NCBI GenBank assembly: GCA_916610825.1
Contig: OU744452.1
Coordinates: 4,189,543-4,253,542 of the forward strand
Origin: Haliclystus octoradiatus
Taxonomy: Eukaryota; Cnidaria; Staurozoa; Stauromedusae; Haliclystidae
Length of the DNA stretch: 64,000 nucleotides
Direction: 5' to 3'
Shown in pieces: positions 47,554-61,744 of this stretch. The stretch's first letter is position 1; the number at the start of each line of letters is the position of its first letter. The position numbers were made by a program, and so were the translations under genes. The notes below the pieces were generated by a model, which did no database searches, had not been told where the DNA came from, and worked only from the letters and a program-made list of their open reading frames with translations.

Positions 47554-50500
47554 TCAGCCTCCTCGTCTGTATGCGAAATTAGTTTCAGATACTCCAATGC
47601 ATAAGTTGTCAGATTCTTTGCATGGTTTAAATTCAAGAGAAATGCATTCTTCAGATACACCGTTACGAAGGTGGGTTATAGACGAATCAGGGCCACTCCA
47701 GCATTCACCTATAACCAAACAATATACTACTAAAAAAGTGTCCGTTATTTATTGATTGTTATTTAATAATCTCTCTCGACAATATATATATTGATATATT
47801 TGTAAGCGATGCTGCTCAGTTGAACAACAACTTCCAAAATTTGTCTCTCAACAAAATCATAGCATTCGAAAGGGTTACCGATTTTATGGTAATTTCATTG
47901 TCAATTTATTTTAGAGTAACAAGTTACAAAATCCCACAGCCCCCCACATTTTAATGGCCTCCCAAAAGCTCTTATCAGTATTGATGGAGTACAGTATTGA
48001 CGCTCCGTATTTGATAATGTATTTCAATCAAGATAGGTGCTAGAAAATGAACTGAAAAGGAAATCCCGTAATTTTCATGTGCAATGGAACCTATGAAGAA
48101 GTGCAGTTCCACGGATATCGTTGGTCAGCTGATCTACAGCGTGGAGGTCAATCTAAAATGCAAATACAAATCAAACTTACCATAGAACTGGGCACTGAAC
48201 ACAAAGTATCCCTTAGATTTGGCTGCCTTGGCGCATCGACATACAAATTCCTTGTAATACGTATCCCAATTATTCCAGTCAATTAGAATACCAGCAGGGT
48301 TGAGGGGTCCTGTAATTCTCTCGTTGAGGATTAATTCAGGAATTGGACGTGGGACCCTCAGGTCGTCTTTGTAGCAACCAAGTTTTTCAAATGGAACGTC
48401 ACAGACCATATTTTCTAAAAACAAAGGTAAAAAGAGATGATATCAAATAATAAGCTTGGAAACAGCAGGTAAATTTCGTGAAATTAGTATTCCCCTTTGT
48501 ACGTTTTGTTCTGTTAAAGAGTTACTAATGCCTCTTACGTTATCGTTGTCAGAATCCAAGCATCAGATTGCATGAACAATTCAAGCGAAATGATTTTAGT
48601 ATCTCAGTAACTTAGCAGCTTGGAAAATTCATTACCAACACGGCATTATATATTTGGGATGCTGGGGAATTACATCCCTCTATAATAGTTTTTGAGTCAA
48701 ATTTCTGTCAATTTGGAGATGAAAAATTACACTATCTTGCAAATTTGAAGCTATTGCGGAAGAAAAGTGCTGAAGTCTCCAAATATGCAAATGTCACACA
48801 CTAGGGTTGGGCATATGTTCGGTTATCCTAGTCAGGCAAAATTTTCGAATACCCTCCATGTAAGAAGTATGTAGCTATACTCCCATGATTGCCAAAGTGC
48901 CATTTTTGAAAGGCAGTTACTACGAATGTGATATTATCTAGGTGAGCTTGAAAGCTCTCAATCCTGATATTGGATATCGATAATAGGATACTGGAGGCTT
49001 TACCAATGAAAGATGGAAGATGCAATCCAATATCTTATTCCACGGCATTGTGATGTGGAATGGTAAACCCATTGCCTGCTTTTATTATGCCAGACATTAT
49101 TATCTCAGTTTTTGTTTATCATAACGAAATAAAACATACCGTTTCAACTACATTGATAGTTTATTAAAGAACACATTACTTAATTTGAACATTTATCATC
49201 AATTACCTTGCATGTTACTTAGATCAACCCAGCATCGCAGTTGACTCATTGCTAGTATGGTATAAACTGATCATATAATATGAAGTTATTAATTATTTCA
49301 GCAATATACTTACGACTTCCGTCCGTTGATTGTTCCTTTTCTTCACCTGTGGAAAGGTAAAAAACGTATACAATAATATTTAAATGTTTAATAATAAAAA
49401 TGTGTCCTGTCACAAATTTCTAATGCGATTACGGAATTCAATGCAGATATGTATACATCCCCCGATAGATGATCATCTGTTACTTGAACAAAACTTGAAT
49501 TGATAATTATTTGTTGAGTTGCTTATCTCGGCTAAGTCAGAGTGAACTTATCATCGGTTGGAAACGTACTGTCGTCTGTTGTAAACGTAAAGCAGCGATA
49601 TTTGCTGGTCTGGCTTGTTATCCTTTGTTAATTATATTTCTTCATTTCCCCGGAGTTTATTTTAGCATGCAGTTGCTTATTGGATTCAGCATTATTTATG
49701 TTATTATCATTATGGCAACCACGTCAACCAACACTGCAGAATCAGAATCACCCACCGTTAGAAATATGTATGAAGACCTAAACGATCAGTTAAATATACC
49801 AGGACTAAATATAGGGCACATAAACGTAAATGGATTGCAAAACAAACTCAATGAAATCAAGCTGTTGCTCCAGGAAACAAAACTTGATGTCTTAGCCTTG
49901 ACTGAAACGCACTTACAAAATCAAATACACAATAGAATAATTTCTGAATAAATATTTCAATAGAAAATAACACATATTTTTGCTCTGACTTTGATATAAT
50001 CGATTTAATTAACGTCACGTGGTCAGCAATCAAACATTCACACATACGTGGAAAAACAAGAAAAAATAAAAAATGTCATCGACTAACAGGTCAATATTCA
50101 AATCAAGCAATTCGGTAGGTTGAAAAGCGGCCAATGACTCAATTCCAAAGCTGTATTGATCACTGCATGTTTTTGACTCATTGCATTACATATAAGTTTG
50201 ATGCAATGATTATATATTACAGAATTGACCTGTTAGTCATCTGAGCCGCTATGAATATAGGCATAATGACCTCAGCGGATATCATTCATTTTCAGCCGAT
50301 ATTTAACTCGCCTTCGATCAATAGCTGTTTATTGAATATCATCTAACATTGAATTTGAATACTTACAAGGAATAACACGGCTTTCAATCTGAATAGGAGG
50401 ATTACAAGTACTTTTCACGGTACTACAATCGACAGCTACAATAACGATTGGAGATGATGTGGACATCCTCGCTCTTGTTGCTGGGCCACATTTTGTGGAC

Positions 50501-53500
50501 CATTCACCCCATTGAGTAAAAGTACACGTAACTCCTTGACAATTTCCTGTGAATTAGCAAGACAAGAAACTTACAGAAGATTCACTATTTTCGAATGAAA
50601 CGTTTTTCGGCGAGAATATGGATTCTGAAAATTAATTCAATGATTGTATCAGTTTCAATAATAAGGTAACTTTAATTAGAGACGTAAAATTAATGTATTC
50701 CTTCTTAATATTTTAACCATGCTGGTACAATATTCATGCCATGGAGAGAGTAATCAACACAAAGTTAAACTTACGTGTGCATTTGTTTGCTAGAAGTTTA
50801 CTTTCCTTGACCTCAACATCACATGTGTTTGATAGACCGGCGCAACCAGCAACACGCACAACCGAATGGCTTGTTTGGCTTATTAATGTTTTAGATCTTT
50901 GAGCTTGGTCGCATTCACCAGCCCATTGGCTCCACTCACCATGAACACACTTTTTGAATGGACATTTGATCTCTGGAACAAAAATGAATCGTTCATAATA
51001 AGTTTATAGTATGGATTATGGAAACGTCTTGGATCAAGCTCTATCACACGGTTGAAATTGTGTTGAAGCGTTTTGCATCAGATATAATATAGCAATAAAT
51101 ATCAAGAAAGTCTATAAACATTGTCCCTTCAAATTTACGAATACATAGCAAGTTACGAGTTTATGCCCGGGGTTTATGCTTGAATTGGCATGCGTATATT
51201 GGATAGTAAAGACTTGAATAGGTGAAATACAAATGCTAAAATTCTTATTCAATGTCCCAATATGGAATATGGGAACGTGAATGGACAATTTTCAACCTAA
51301 ACAGATTATAAATGTATGTAGCAAAGAAGTTTCCAAAAATCTCGAAACAATGTCGCATTAAAGTTTACAACAATATTGATTACCCTGAAGCATAATATGA
51401 AATATAAAATAATATAATATCTCAATCGAAATACGGTCTTCATCGAGAATCCATGTACGCACATCTGAGAATCATTCCATTACTTCCTAATATTATTATT
51501 TCTTGAAATGATACTATATCCAATCTATTTTCATTGTTCTTTCTTACCACTGCATGCCTCTTTTCTCACATTTGAAATGATTGTTAGTAGCTCCTTCGTA
51601 CCACTGACTTTAAATACATGATTATTAACTGGTTCTGATGCCATTCCTCTTAGCTCATCCATATTTGTAGTGTCACCAATGCCAATTACAATGATATTTG
51701 TTTGATCATTTTTAATTGCATCTGCTGCAGTGGAAAGAACTTTGAGTCCAGATTGACTATTACCATCAGTCAGTATAAGCAATACCTTTCAATCAAAATC
51801 AAATCGATTTTCTCAACTGCGCATTATATGATTATACTATATACAATGTTTGCAAAATAGTTCCTTAATAATCAATTACAACTGGCTGTGAAATTAACGA
51901 TAGGATCTGTATAGTTAGCATTTATTATCATTGATTTAAGAGAAGGGAACCACTCTTTTAGAAACAGAAAATGATTGGCAGCACAGCCTTTTTACTGTGT
52001 CAAATAAATTTGTTTAACAAGCTAAAGCCTTATTTCGGCTGACTCTACGTTAGTATACTATTTTTGTCTCGTCCATGAAAGCCTGTCACACCTTAGTCTA
52101 CGCCATATAAATTATATTTAATTGTTAATTGATCGCCCTCGATCTTTGGCGCAGAAGGTTTTCAGATTGAAATGATGCGCGCTACAAATAGATTATTACT
52201 TTATCTTTGCCTGCAAAAAGTTAGCATCTTGAATTTACATTCGACTTGATTGAAATATTTGCTCAGTTAATGTTACCTTTGAAATGAGATTACGCTGTCC
52301 ATTATCCTTAGCAAACATAGTTGATCTAGCCATTTCAAGAGCAAGATGAGTATTGGTAGATCCGCCTATCAAAATAAAGATGAATCAATTAACTAGCTAC
52401 TATACGAGAGTGCATACTAATCCAATTTAATAATTTTCAAATGTCTATTTTGGAATACCATGCAGAACTGTTAGTAAAGAGATGGAGTCAGTAAATAGAC
52501 ATTGTTATGCTTAATTCGAAACTATGTGTTTGAAGCTCCACGCTATATGCGATCATCATTGTTCATCAAGACTTCGGCCTGAAGATTGTTCAAAGCGTAA
52601 CGCTCACTTGTTGTAGTTGATATGTATGCTATTCTACTAGGGCATGACTGTCGTGCGAGAATATATATGTATGATTTTATCCGTGTGTCTGCATTGCTGA
52701 TATTCATGGTGACGCTTCTACAATAGTCATAGGGCTATTAACATGAAGTAGGATAGGATGGATAGACTCCATTAGTGAAAATTATTATTCCAAACTTGTT
52801 ATATGCTCTATTATTAATATTACAAAATTGAAATGTGATTCTTAATCAAATTTTATACATAGAACAAACTAATCAAAATCTTCTTGTATTCGTAGTCTTT
52901 AGTCACTTCTTTCAAAACGGTTTTAAGCTTGATCACATAGTAATAATTCTAGCAGAAGAGTTTGAATTTATTGGGGAATTTTGGTTTTGATGAGAACCAT
53001 TTTGCGCCTTAGGGATTATTGCAAATTTCAGGAACTTAAAATTTCTACGTCTCCAATCGGAAACCTCATTTTAAAATTAATCTCATAATCGCAACCACAA
53101 TATTGCAACAAAATCTTGAGGGTATACCTAAAAATATCTCGTGCACAAGATTTTTGAACTTGAACTTGAACTTAGACTATAAGAAGTTTATTACTTTTCA
53201 AAACTGTTAAGCCGATTAAGCCGACTATAATCATTTATATGATACCTTTAATTTGAATTGCATCAATTGCACCATCAAGAAGAGCCCTGGATTTAGCAGC
53301 AGGATCTTTGAAATACAACTCCATTGAACTAGTTGTGGCAAATTTTATCATCGAAACGTATATTCCTTCATCACCGATTAAAAACGTGTGTGTGAATTGC
53401 TTAATAAAGTTCATCTCTTCTGCAAACCCTGACCTTCCTAATGATGAAGATTCATCGATGACGATACCCAAATCTATTTTACAGTTCTTGAATACTTCCA

Positions 53501-53585
53501 ATGCATCCAAATTGTTTATGCTAACAAAATTTAATAATAATAATATTAATAACAACAAAAGGAGCAGTATTATTAATCGATACAT
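47554..53585 (-). CDS. Secreted VWA-TSP1-TSP1-Cys-rich (GECWSG) protein, eight exons
   Basis: Exons, 5' to 3' on the minus strand: 53585-53246, 52365-52277, 51785-51548, 50972-50775, 50546-50367, 49346-49314, 48414-48181, 47708-47554. All borders are GT-AG and phases agree, giving 488 aa. A leucine-rich signal peptide (residues 1-20) is followed by a von Willebrand A domain (about 37-215) with MIDAS DESSS at 44-48, GGSTNT and LLILTDGNS. Two thrombospondin type 1 repeats follow (HGEWSQWAGEC; TFTQWGEWSTKCG), then an 11-residue linker exon, then a Cys-rich domain with LGCYKDD, FVCRCAKAAK and QFYG/GECWSG. VWA and TSP1 mediate adhesion to matrix and metal-dependent ligand binding, so this is probably an extracellular adhesion protein; the combination recalls cnidarian coadhesin-type proteins. 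Introns hold LINE and inverted-repeat insertions. Confidence 0.9.
49511..49951 (+). pseudogene. LINE endonuclease N-terminal fragment in VWA gene intron
   Basis: The second half of this plus-strand ORF reads GLNIGHINVNGLQNKLNEIK then LDVLALTETHL, the start of the apurinic-type endonuclease domain of LINEs (N-x-N-G ... L-x-L-T-E-T). It stops at 49951 and the rest of the endonuclease is missing. It is antisense to the host gene in the intron between the second TSP1 exon and the linker exon. Confidence 0.68.
50081..50238. mobile_element. Small inverted-repeat element (MITE-like), ~158 bp
   Basis: GACTAACAGGTCAAT at 50081-50095 is the exact reverse complement of ATTGACCTGTTAGTC at 50224-50238. 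No coding capacity between. It lies in the same VWA-gene intron as the LINE fragment. Confidence 0.6.
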
Positions 53586-53761
53586 ACTGCACGATCAAAA
53601 GAAGTGTCTGGAATGTAATACTTGTCGCTGATTGGTGTTGTTGGGGTTTGTGTCAGGCTGCTTAAAATCGTGAAATTACATTTTTCGTCTTGAAACGAAA
53701 CAAATTAGCAACAAGAAAACACAATTACTTTTAAACCAATCACAAATTAAACATAAAACTA

Positions 53762-55421
53762 TTAAACTCCCTTGTTTAGTCTCTCTTTCCGCAGTTCTAC
53801 AGCATTTTTGTGTTGTTGATGAACGCCAAAGCGGTATGTTACTATAAAATTCAGTGCTTCTCTGCTTGAAAAGTGTAAACCCATAGGATCATCTATATGA
53901 ATAGTTGAGTAATACTCTATTTTCCCTAAATCTTGTATAAAAATGTTGTATTCAGACCCAGACCTAAATATAAAATAATAAATTTTTTATAGAAAATCAA
54001 GCGATAATGACCGCTTGCCTTTCTATCAAACTTATTAAGCAAAAACTTTTTTATTCTCAATTTTATTGCAATTGCTGAATTTAACCACTTAGTGAAGTAT
54101 TGATGGTTAAGAAGATGTTACATACTATGTTCCGATTCACAAAGAGACTGAGAAAGACTGTGAGAGACTGTGGGCAGGCCACCGTTAAGGCAAATAACCA
54201 TCATTGCTAATTTTTTCTGCCAATAAAAACACTCAGAATTGATTGCTTTGAAAACGTGAATTTCAAAAGGTTTGCAGACACTAACTCGTTGCTGTTGGCA
54301 ACAAGCTTGAACAAAAACGAATAATTTGGTGATAAAGTAATTAGAAAGTACCATTTTGATATTGATGAAATAGCTATGAGTGTCGTAGGTCTGGATTGAA
54401 GCATTTTTCTCCGAGGCAGATCATTGGCTTCCGTAATCTATTGTGTTCTTAAACAATTTAATAGTTAACTCGGAAATACACAATGTCTCAACACATCTAT
54501 TGGAAACTTTAGAGATTTATATAGTTGGAAAATTAAATTTAAACAACAGCTATTTTGAAATTTACTTTCCTTGGAGTTTGTGACAATCATTTAGGAACGA
54601 AATTGTATTTATGCCAAATGACTCCGATCGAAAAAAATTAACGAGTGTGCGAGTTTGCGAAGTTTTAGAACGAAACTTTCTTCACCAGCTTGCTGATAAA
54701 TTGTAGCTAAATTTACGTTATTTAAATAAATATATTTAATTTTTATTTTGCATTTTTTTAAATAACATCTGGCCACCTTGCATCAGGAAGTATATCGGAA
54801 CAACCACTGGAAACTGTAGATCTAGCAGCAGGAAGCCAGAAATGAAAATGATGAATTGCCAGCCCTATTCAAAAAACGCACTTTGAAAATGGCATATATT
54901 CCATATGATTATAGCGTGTATATGGAAGATTGGTCGATTGACTTGAAGATTGATCCATAGTTCCACATGGAAATTGACAGAACTGATTTTGAGATGTATA
55001 TGACTTTCGTAAGTATGACATTATATTTAAAGATTTCAGAACTCAATTCTAAGACAAAGGCATCAATTAAAGTTTAAATGACAAGCCGAGCAACGCCGTA
55101 AATATCAAAACACTGAACTATTGCTCTATCAGTAATTGCCATGGTAATTACTAAATGCTACACCAAAGCGTTGTTTTCTCATAATCCTTTAATATACTAT
55201 TGCATCGTCTAGATTATGTTAATCTACTTACACTTTGTAAATATAAACAGTGCAAATGCAAACGTAAGTATACAATCTAATGGAAATATATCTCTGCAAG
55301 CCTAGCCGCAAAGGTTTATTTGGCAAATTTAAATAAATCAATGTTACATAACGCTTTTCATTGAGAATACATACCTAATCAATGCAATACCAGCCAGTAC
55401 CAGCAATCTAAAGGAATCCAT
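53762..55421 (-). CDS. Small secreted protein, 82 aa, two exons, directly upstream of the VWA gene
   Basis: Exons 55421-55375 and 53963-53762 on the minus strand join AG|G across GTATGT and TTTAG borders. Exon 1 encodes a signal-peptide-like start (MDSFRLLVLAGIALI); the mature part has no cysteine and ends EALNFIVTYRFGV, then a basic C-terminus (ELRKERLNKGV). No family recognised. Its stop is 176 bp from the start codon of the VWA gene on the same strand, unusually close for genes in this window, so the two might share a transcript. Support is moderate: open frame, good splice sites and phase agreement, but a short protein. Confidence 0.48.
54841..54915 (+). repeat. Dispersed ~75-bp repeat, copy 1
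   Basis: aatgaaaatgatgaattgcc and the following ~55 bp match the copy at 56802-56875 with about ten differences. Confidence 0.75.
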
Positions 55422-58400
55422 TTTATGGTATGAGGCAGCTAAAACAGGAAGAACAATAAAATTATAATTAATTTTCTTTAGTACTTTCTTTGCCTCATTA
55501 CGACTATATAAAAGAGTAATGCCGTAATGATTAGCAATGAGTACTCATCTTAAGTACTAATTAGAGGGACTCCAATACACTATAGGTGAAGTGTTGGAAG
55601 ACCATGCTTAGGGTTCTATTTTATACGACAGTCATTCTCTTCATTATCTTAAAATTGTAGAATTTAAATTTTGATGTTTAAGTATATTGTTCCAGGAGCC
55701 TTTCCCCTTGATATACTCTCCTTCGTTTTATGACACATCACAAGTTATGAATTAAGTTTGTACGAACGCATATCGTAATCGATTCTCTATAACCATCATT
55801 TGCGAAATAAGATTAAAAGTAAGCTCCAATTTGCTAATATAGGGCGTGAAGATTTTAATGAGTATAGATAACATAATATATGAAAACAGTGGCTAAAAAT
55901 AGAAAACAGGCTATCTCTGCGTAAATTATTGTGTTTTAAATGTTGAACTATACATGCAGCTACATCATGTCGTACTTCCCTCACGTGATGTTCTGCGCGA
56001 CCCTCCAACTGGCTGCAAAAGAAGAGGCCACATACATGTCGTACTTATATAAACTAGACGAAAAAATTGACGATGTAAATGAAGACCAGAATTCTGGTGG
56101 GTACGATTTTTGGCACCATGCTTGCAATTTTGGGATACCAACACGTCTTGAAGAGTGCTGTGAAATTCCCGGCTACAAGCTGTGAAACCGAAAAATATCC
56201 TGCTGTGAGATGCCCCGACCAGTACTGTGAGGATCAAAAATGGCATTGTTAATCCAAGATGACAGGATATAATACATTTTTGGCAATTTTGGCGTATGGT
56301 TTCTAGCAAAACGTGCTACTTTGAAGTACTAGCGGAATTTTCAAAATGGCATATACCTTTGTAAATATGACAATTTCTTACTAGTCGTCGAAACCACCAA
56401 ATAAATCAGCATTTATGCTAAAGAAACTGAGAAATCTCAATAATTTCAATTGAGCTGAAAAAAATATACTGACATTGGGCTTTTTTATATGTAGTTAGAT
56501 CTTGCCTTATTTATTGCTAAACATTTCAATGCACATCAGTACTTAAATGGTACTTTTTGCAGTCATGTATAAATTGACAAACTTTTCGAATTAATTATGA
56601 AAGTTTCCAATTTGTTAAACTCCTTTTCACTTTGCCTTTGTGGAGCAATCTTTGGTATTCTGAGAAGAACTGATAATGGCTAATGGGCGAATACAAGTAT
56701 TTGTTTGCTTCTATATCTATTTTGTAGATTTATTTGATTGATTAATATTAATATTGATATTATATTGCATCAGTTACAAGGCTTGAGTATTTAGAAGCAT
56801 AAATGAAAATGATGAATTGCCAGCACGATTCCAAAAAGGCAATTTGAAAATGGCATATTCCATACGACTATATTAGCGCTACATTATATTATTACATTAT
56901 ACCGATGATAGTGTTCATGGTCGATTGCGGTAGAAGCTGGTTGTTAACAGAACGAGAAATTTCTTCATTTAGAATGCTCATAACTTGTTTTGACAAAGTA
57001 AATGAGAAAAGATAAGACTTTTTTTATGTAAAAGTCACGAGAGTAGATATAGTCAAAGTATAGTATAAATTATATTTTCTGTGTAAGAGAATTTATGTGA
57101 GATTTATATTGCAAATTGGAACAGATCCTAAATATGCGTGCAAATGCTAGGGATGCCACTTTTAATAAGATGCATAACGTTAAAGTTGGCAGTTATTGAC
57201 AGACGTCTGAAGGTGATTGATTTAACCATTTTGTCATGATTTTCAGTGGCGCCAAACATCCGATTGAATTTGAACAGTTCAAATGAACATTGATCGGTAT
57301 TTTAAATGCAAAAGCCAGCAAATAATACATTGTTAGCAATTTTAGAATATGGTTTTTAGAAAATCAAATTTTTGAGTTGCAGCTATTGTTGAAAATGCCC
57401 CCTCCCCAGCCTCTCCTCCGTACGAAAAGTATTAAAGTAGCCTTCCCTGGTTTACGGTAGTGCACTTGCTGGCTCGAATTCTTCACCGCATAATTTTTGA
57501 TAATTGAGCAGTGTTAAACTTTGGAAAGTGTCAAACATCATGAAAAATGTAAAACGGAAAAGAAATATGATGTATCGAACGCAATCGTTATATGCATGAT
57601 TACAAAGCTATTTATTTCATCGTTCATTTCTTCAACAATATATGATAGTTCTTAGTAATCATTAATTTGCTAATCAATTACGAGAGCTAAATGAATCTTG
57701 AAATAGCATGTATAACATCATCCTTAATATTTTTATATATTTCGTCCCCTCTTCGCTGTTAACAGTAATTTTATGTCCAACTAAGCATCTACAACCTAGC
57801 CTATTTTTTTACAGGTCCTGTTTTAAGTACAATAGAACATTGTCAATGGCATCGTAAATATGCTTGTTTTATTTCCACTATTTGTATTACCAACTAACTA
57901 AATTGTATCGTTTTCCCTTGCTTCAAACAGCAGCTTATGATAACAGCTGATCCCGTTACTCCTCCTGCTCTTCATGCCTCATGCCCCTGTTTTCAGTTTC
58001 TGACAAAACGTGTTACAAAACTCGAAATTCGTAGTATAAAACTGAATGTACGCCACCAGTACCTGCCATTAGGATTTACTCCCAGGATTAAATTGCATCT
58101 TAATGTAGAAGTTAGTATGACTCATTGTCGGGTCAACTACATGAGTTAAAGCAAAGTTTGTACTGCATTGTTATATGATGTGCAGGACGCTGGCATTGTA
58201 GAAAGTCGCGTTAAATGAACACGTAAATGTCTTCGTTTCATTTCTTTAATACGTTTTGGATATAGTACAACTGGAAAACGATAAGAGTTAATAAGTGTTG
58301 AAAACAAAGGATGATTTTTTATGAGGACTGTGAGGGGAGAGGATGGTCGATAGCAAAGTTAATTTCCAATGTAAGATAATTTTTATGAGATTTTGATTTC

Positions 58401-61400
58401 AAATTTGAACACATCATGTTATAAGAGGGGGACATTTGATGTAATTGATCAATAGAATTCTTTCTGTAAAGCGATATAAAGTATCAATACTCGAGACCCT
58501 TTGTTTGAGCTACAGCTACTACAATCCATATAAACGTTTCATAAATATAATCAAGCTACTATCATTTATAGTGTATATATTCAAGATATAGAATATCTGA
58601 TACGTTGAGATATGTCTTCTCTAATAGATATATATATTTAATGTGAGCTCAACCATAATTTTGTCTTATTTCTCTTAACAAACATAACAACGTAACGTAT
58701 CAATAAATGTACTGGATATGTTTTTAATTAGCAATGTTAATAATACATACGCAATTGTACGATTAACACTTTCTTTCTTCACAAGATAAAGCTCCTTCTA
58801 GCTATAATAAACCATAAAGGTATCAATTGAAATCCGCCTTGGTACAAATTTCCTATTCAGTGTAAATGGAAAAACTCGAGGAGCTCCAATTAAACTTTAT
58901 TAAAAAAAACACGCCGTTTATTATCTAATCAGTACTAATCTCTAATTCAATTGAGTAACTCTTATCAGGAAAAGACTCAGATCTTGAAAGTCAGCTTTAC
59001 CGATCGCTTTAAAAAGGAGAAGATAAGTAAATAAATAAATATCACAAAGTATTTTAAAAAATGCTTGAAACTATACATTTACATTTCAAAGCTAATTTCA
59101 GATCCATTTCAAGGCAGTATTATGTAAACATATTAATGCTCATTATGTAGAAAAAACGTGTCAGACATAATAATTTCACGTGTTCATATAGACGTACTAT
59201 TTAAGATTGGATAATGACTCAGATAGCATACAACATCCCAATTTTCGTTTCTCGCACATCGAACAATATTCACATAAATAGATTTTATGTTCTCTAAAAA
59301 TAATGAGATTTCTGAATTAGAAAACTATCCGATATAATTGAAAGGAATATATATATACATTGTATATGCTTTGTCGCATGTTTATTTTAGGAATTATCAG
59401 CAGGCTCTTATCAATTGGAAATTATCTAAACTAATTCTAAATGAAATTGATCTGAATCGGAAATTCGATAAGCAAATAATCATTCAGGTATAACTGAATA
59501 TTTCTGTTTGATTTCGGTTCAAAGATTCCTAATATAAGAATATGCTGCCTAATTCAAGGTCTATTTTTCTTGCTTGTGCTATTAAGCGTTTGTTCTGTAC
59601 AATATGAAGTATAGCTTAAACTAATTAAGCAAGGGTCCTTTCGAATCAAGTAAAATGGGTTAACTATCAAGTTTTCCTATATAAACTCACAACATAAATG
59701 TGCTTAAAACTAAATAATATTTTTTGAAATTAATGCAACGTTTTCTTATTTTCAGTCAAAAATTTCTTAAGCTTTGTTACTTTGACACACAAAAGTCTTT
59801 CAAAATAAGGAAACTATATCTAGCCTATCAACAAACTCTACTATTACCTATTACAGGTAAAACTTATCTAACACTTTATGTATCTAAATAACATTTGTTT
59901 TGTCTTCATTCATTTTCATCTTTAAAGCTCAGTTGTGAAGCCATCCTTTTGTTTTCATCTCCTGAATTAAACAAATAACAATTTGAATATTCATAGGAAT
60001 AAAATTATTGATGTTGGAATTCATTCTAAGCATTGGTATTCTCTTTAGCTGTAGATAGGCCCAGATAATTGTTTTGAAGCAAGGAAGCAAATACTCTTTT
60101 TTGTTGCGAGCGTTATTAACGTTCTGGGTTTCAAGCAATATTTCAAAATCAGTCTCGAAATCATAGTTTGTAGCTCTTTGAGAATTAAGCATCGCGTATG
60201 CCGACTTCGTCGGTCCGACTTCAAACTTAAACACCATCATTTTGTTGTATTAGATCTACATCATTAAGCGATAATTAATAGCATGCGGCTCTTTTTTCAT
60301 GAATGTAACCACAAGTTCTATTAACTGACCGTCAGTGAAACATAAATTGAAATGGAGTGAATAAATCAAAATATTTAAAGCGCCATGAATAGCATTTGAT
60401 TAGTATTTAAACTTTACTTTCTGATATGAACTATACTGTAATTACTGAAACCAACTGAAACTGCTATATATTTTTGCAGAATAATGTCTTTTCTGAATTT
60501 CACCTTATGTTCGAACTTTAAAAACCTTGAAGATATCACGCAAAGTTCATTTCTAATGGCTAATTGCCCTATTTCTAGTTGTTAAGATTTGTAATCTGTA
60601 TTGTAGCCACGGGGAACAAATCCCCAGAATACACATGTTTGTAAAGAAAGGCTTTCATAGTACAGTTGATACCAGCTTTTTGGAATAAGCGACACCATTC
60701 AAACAATTGACGTCGTCTGTATATGAAGAGGGTGGTAATTTCCTTGCTGTGGTCAGTGAAAATATTGATGCAATTTATGGTTCAAAATCGATAATTCACT
60801 TTGGAGGTTCATTAAATGCGATCTTTCGTTTCCAAAATATCTTTTCATAACTTTGCAGATAGTAAATTGTGATAAACGATTGATCAGAAGCTGGTAAAAC
60901 GTTTGATTCTAACTAATTTCATAACGAAGCGTGATCCGGCACCTGCAATATTAAGGATAAAAAAAATGATAGTCAGGCATATTATTTTGAAATTGTCAGT
61001 TGCAATTGTACCAAGCAAATCGAAAATAATCTCAAGATATTCAACGGCTATTGTAGACGACCTTAAGCTCTAATGCTTGTTTATTTGGGGTACAATGATA
61101 TGTTATATACTTTAACTAATTTTACAATTAATAACATTTATAGATTTAGATCAGTTAGATACATAACTGATTTTATAATAATTAAAAATGAAAATCAGTA
61201 TCTGCTGGATCCTCTACAGCTCGTACAGACATAGTCAAAATAAAAACCGACAGTAAAGAAAAAAATAAATGAAATATGATAATATTTTGTTAGTATATTA
61301 ATTATAGGATGAAAATGATAGTGATAGTCTCATTGACTCGACATTAGTTATTTGAATTGTTAGTGATTATGTTTAGTTAGATTGTCGCATGCATAACAGT

Positions 61401-61744
61401 CTTCCACGGTGCATTCAGAGTATAGTATCAAGGAGGCTACTCTGTAGGTTTAATGTAAATTGCAAACAAGAAGCAGGAATTTCTTTTAACATATTCCAAT
61501 GATTCCTGATTATAGGAAATTGTTGTAAATGAGTTAGTTTTACGACTTTTGTGGGCCGTAAATGAAATTAATTTGCTGTGAATGAGTACTGGGAATTTCT
61601 GTGAATTAACTTAATGGAGGAGGGATGCAGTGTTGGAGATGTGTAGGTATGCAGTATGCTAATTCTAAAATAGTTGCCCTTCACATGAAACAATTTGGAT
61701 GCGATTGCATAAATAATTAATAATCCAGATCTAGACAAACTCTT
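55422..61744. other. Gene-poor stretch with two unassigned ORFs
   Basis: 6.3 kb without a gene I can support. Two ORFs deserve mention. 55961-56185 (+, starting MSYFPHVMFC) is locally less AT-rich and reads protein-like (SYLYKLDEKIDDVNED), with a possible donor GTGGGT at 56097. 59929-60240 (-, 103 codons) begins MMVFKFEVGPTKSAYAML. Neither has a motif I know. The rest is AT-rich with short tandem runs. Confidence 0.3.
56802..56875 (+). repeat. Dispersed ~75-bp repeat, copy 2
   Basis: Direct-orientation partner of 54841-54915; both copies contain tttgaaaatggcatat. A partial third match (caaaatggcatatacc) occurs near 56343. Confidence 0.75.

Noticed and set aside
48077-48286. Plus-strand ORF at the 3' part of the VWA gene
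   Set aside because: It overlaps antisense the exon encoding the LGCYKD domain and has no support of its own.
54124-54166. Possible middle exon (CCCACAG acceptor, GTATGT donor) of the small secreted gene
   Set aside because: Inserting it breaks the frame between the two other exons, which join correctly without it.
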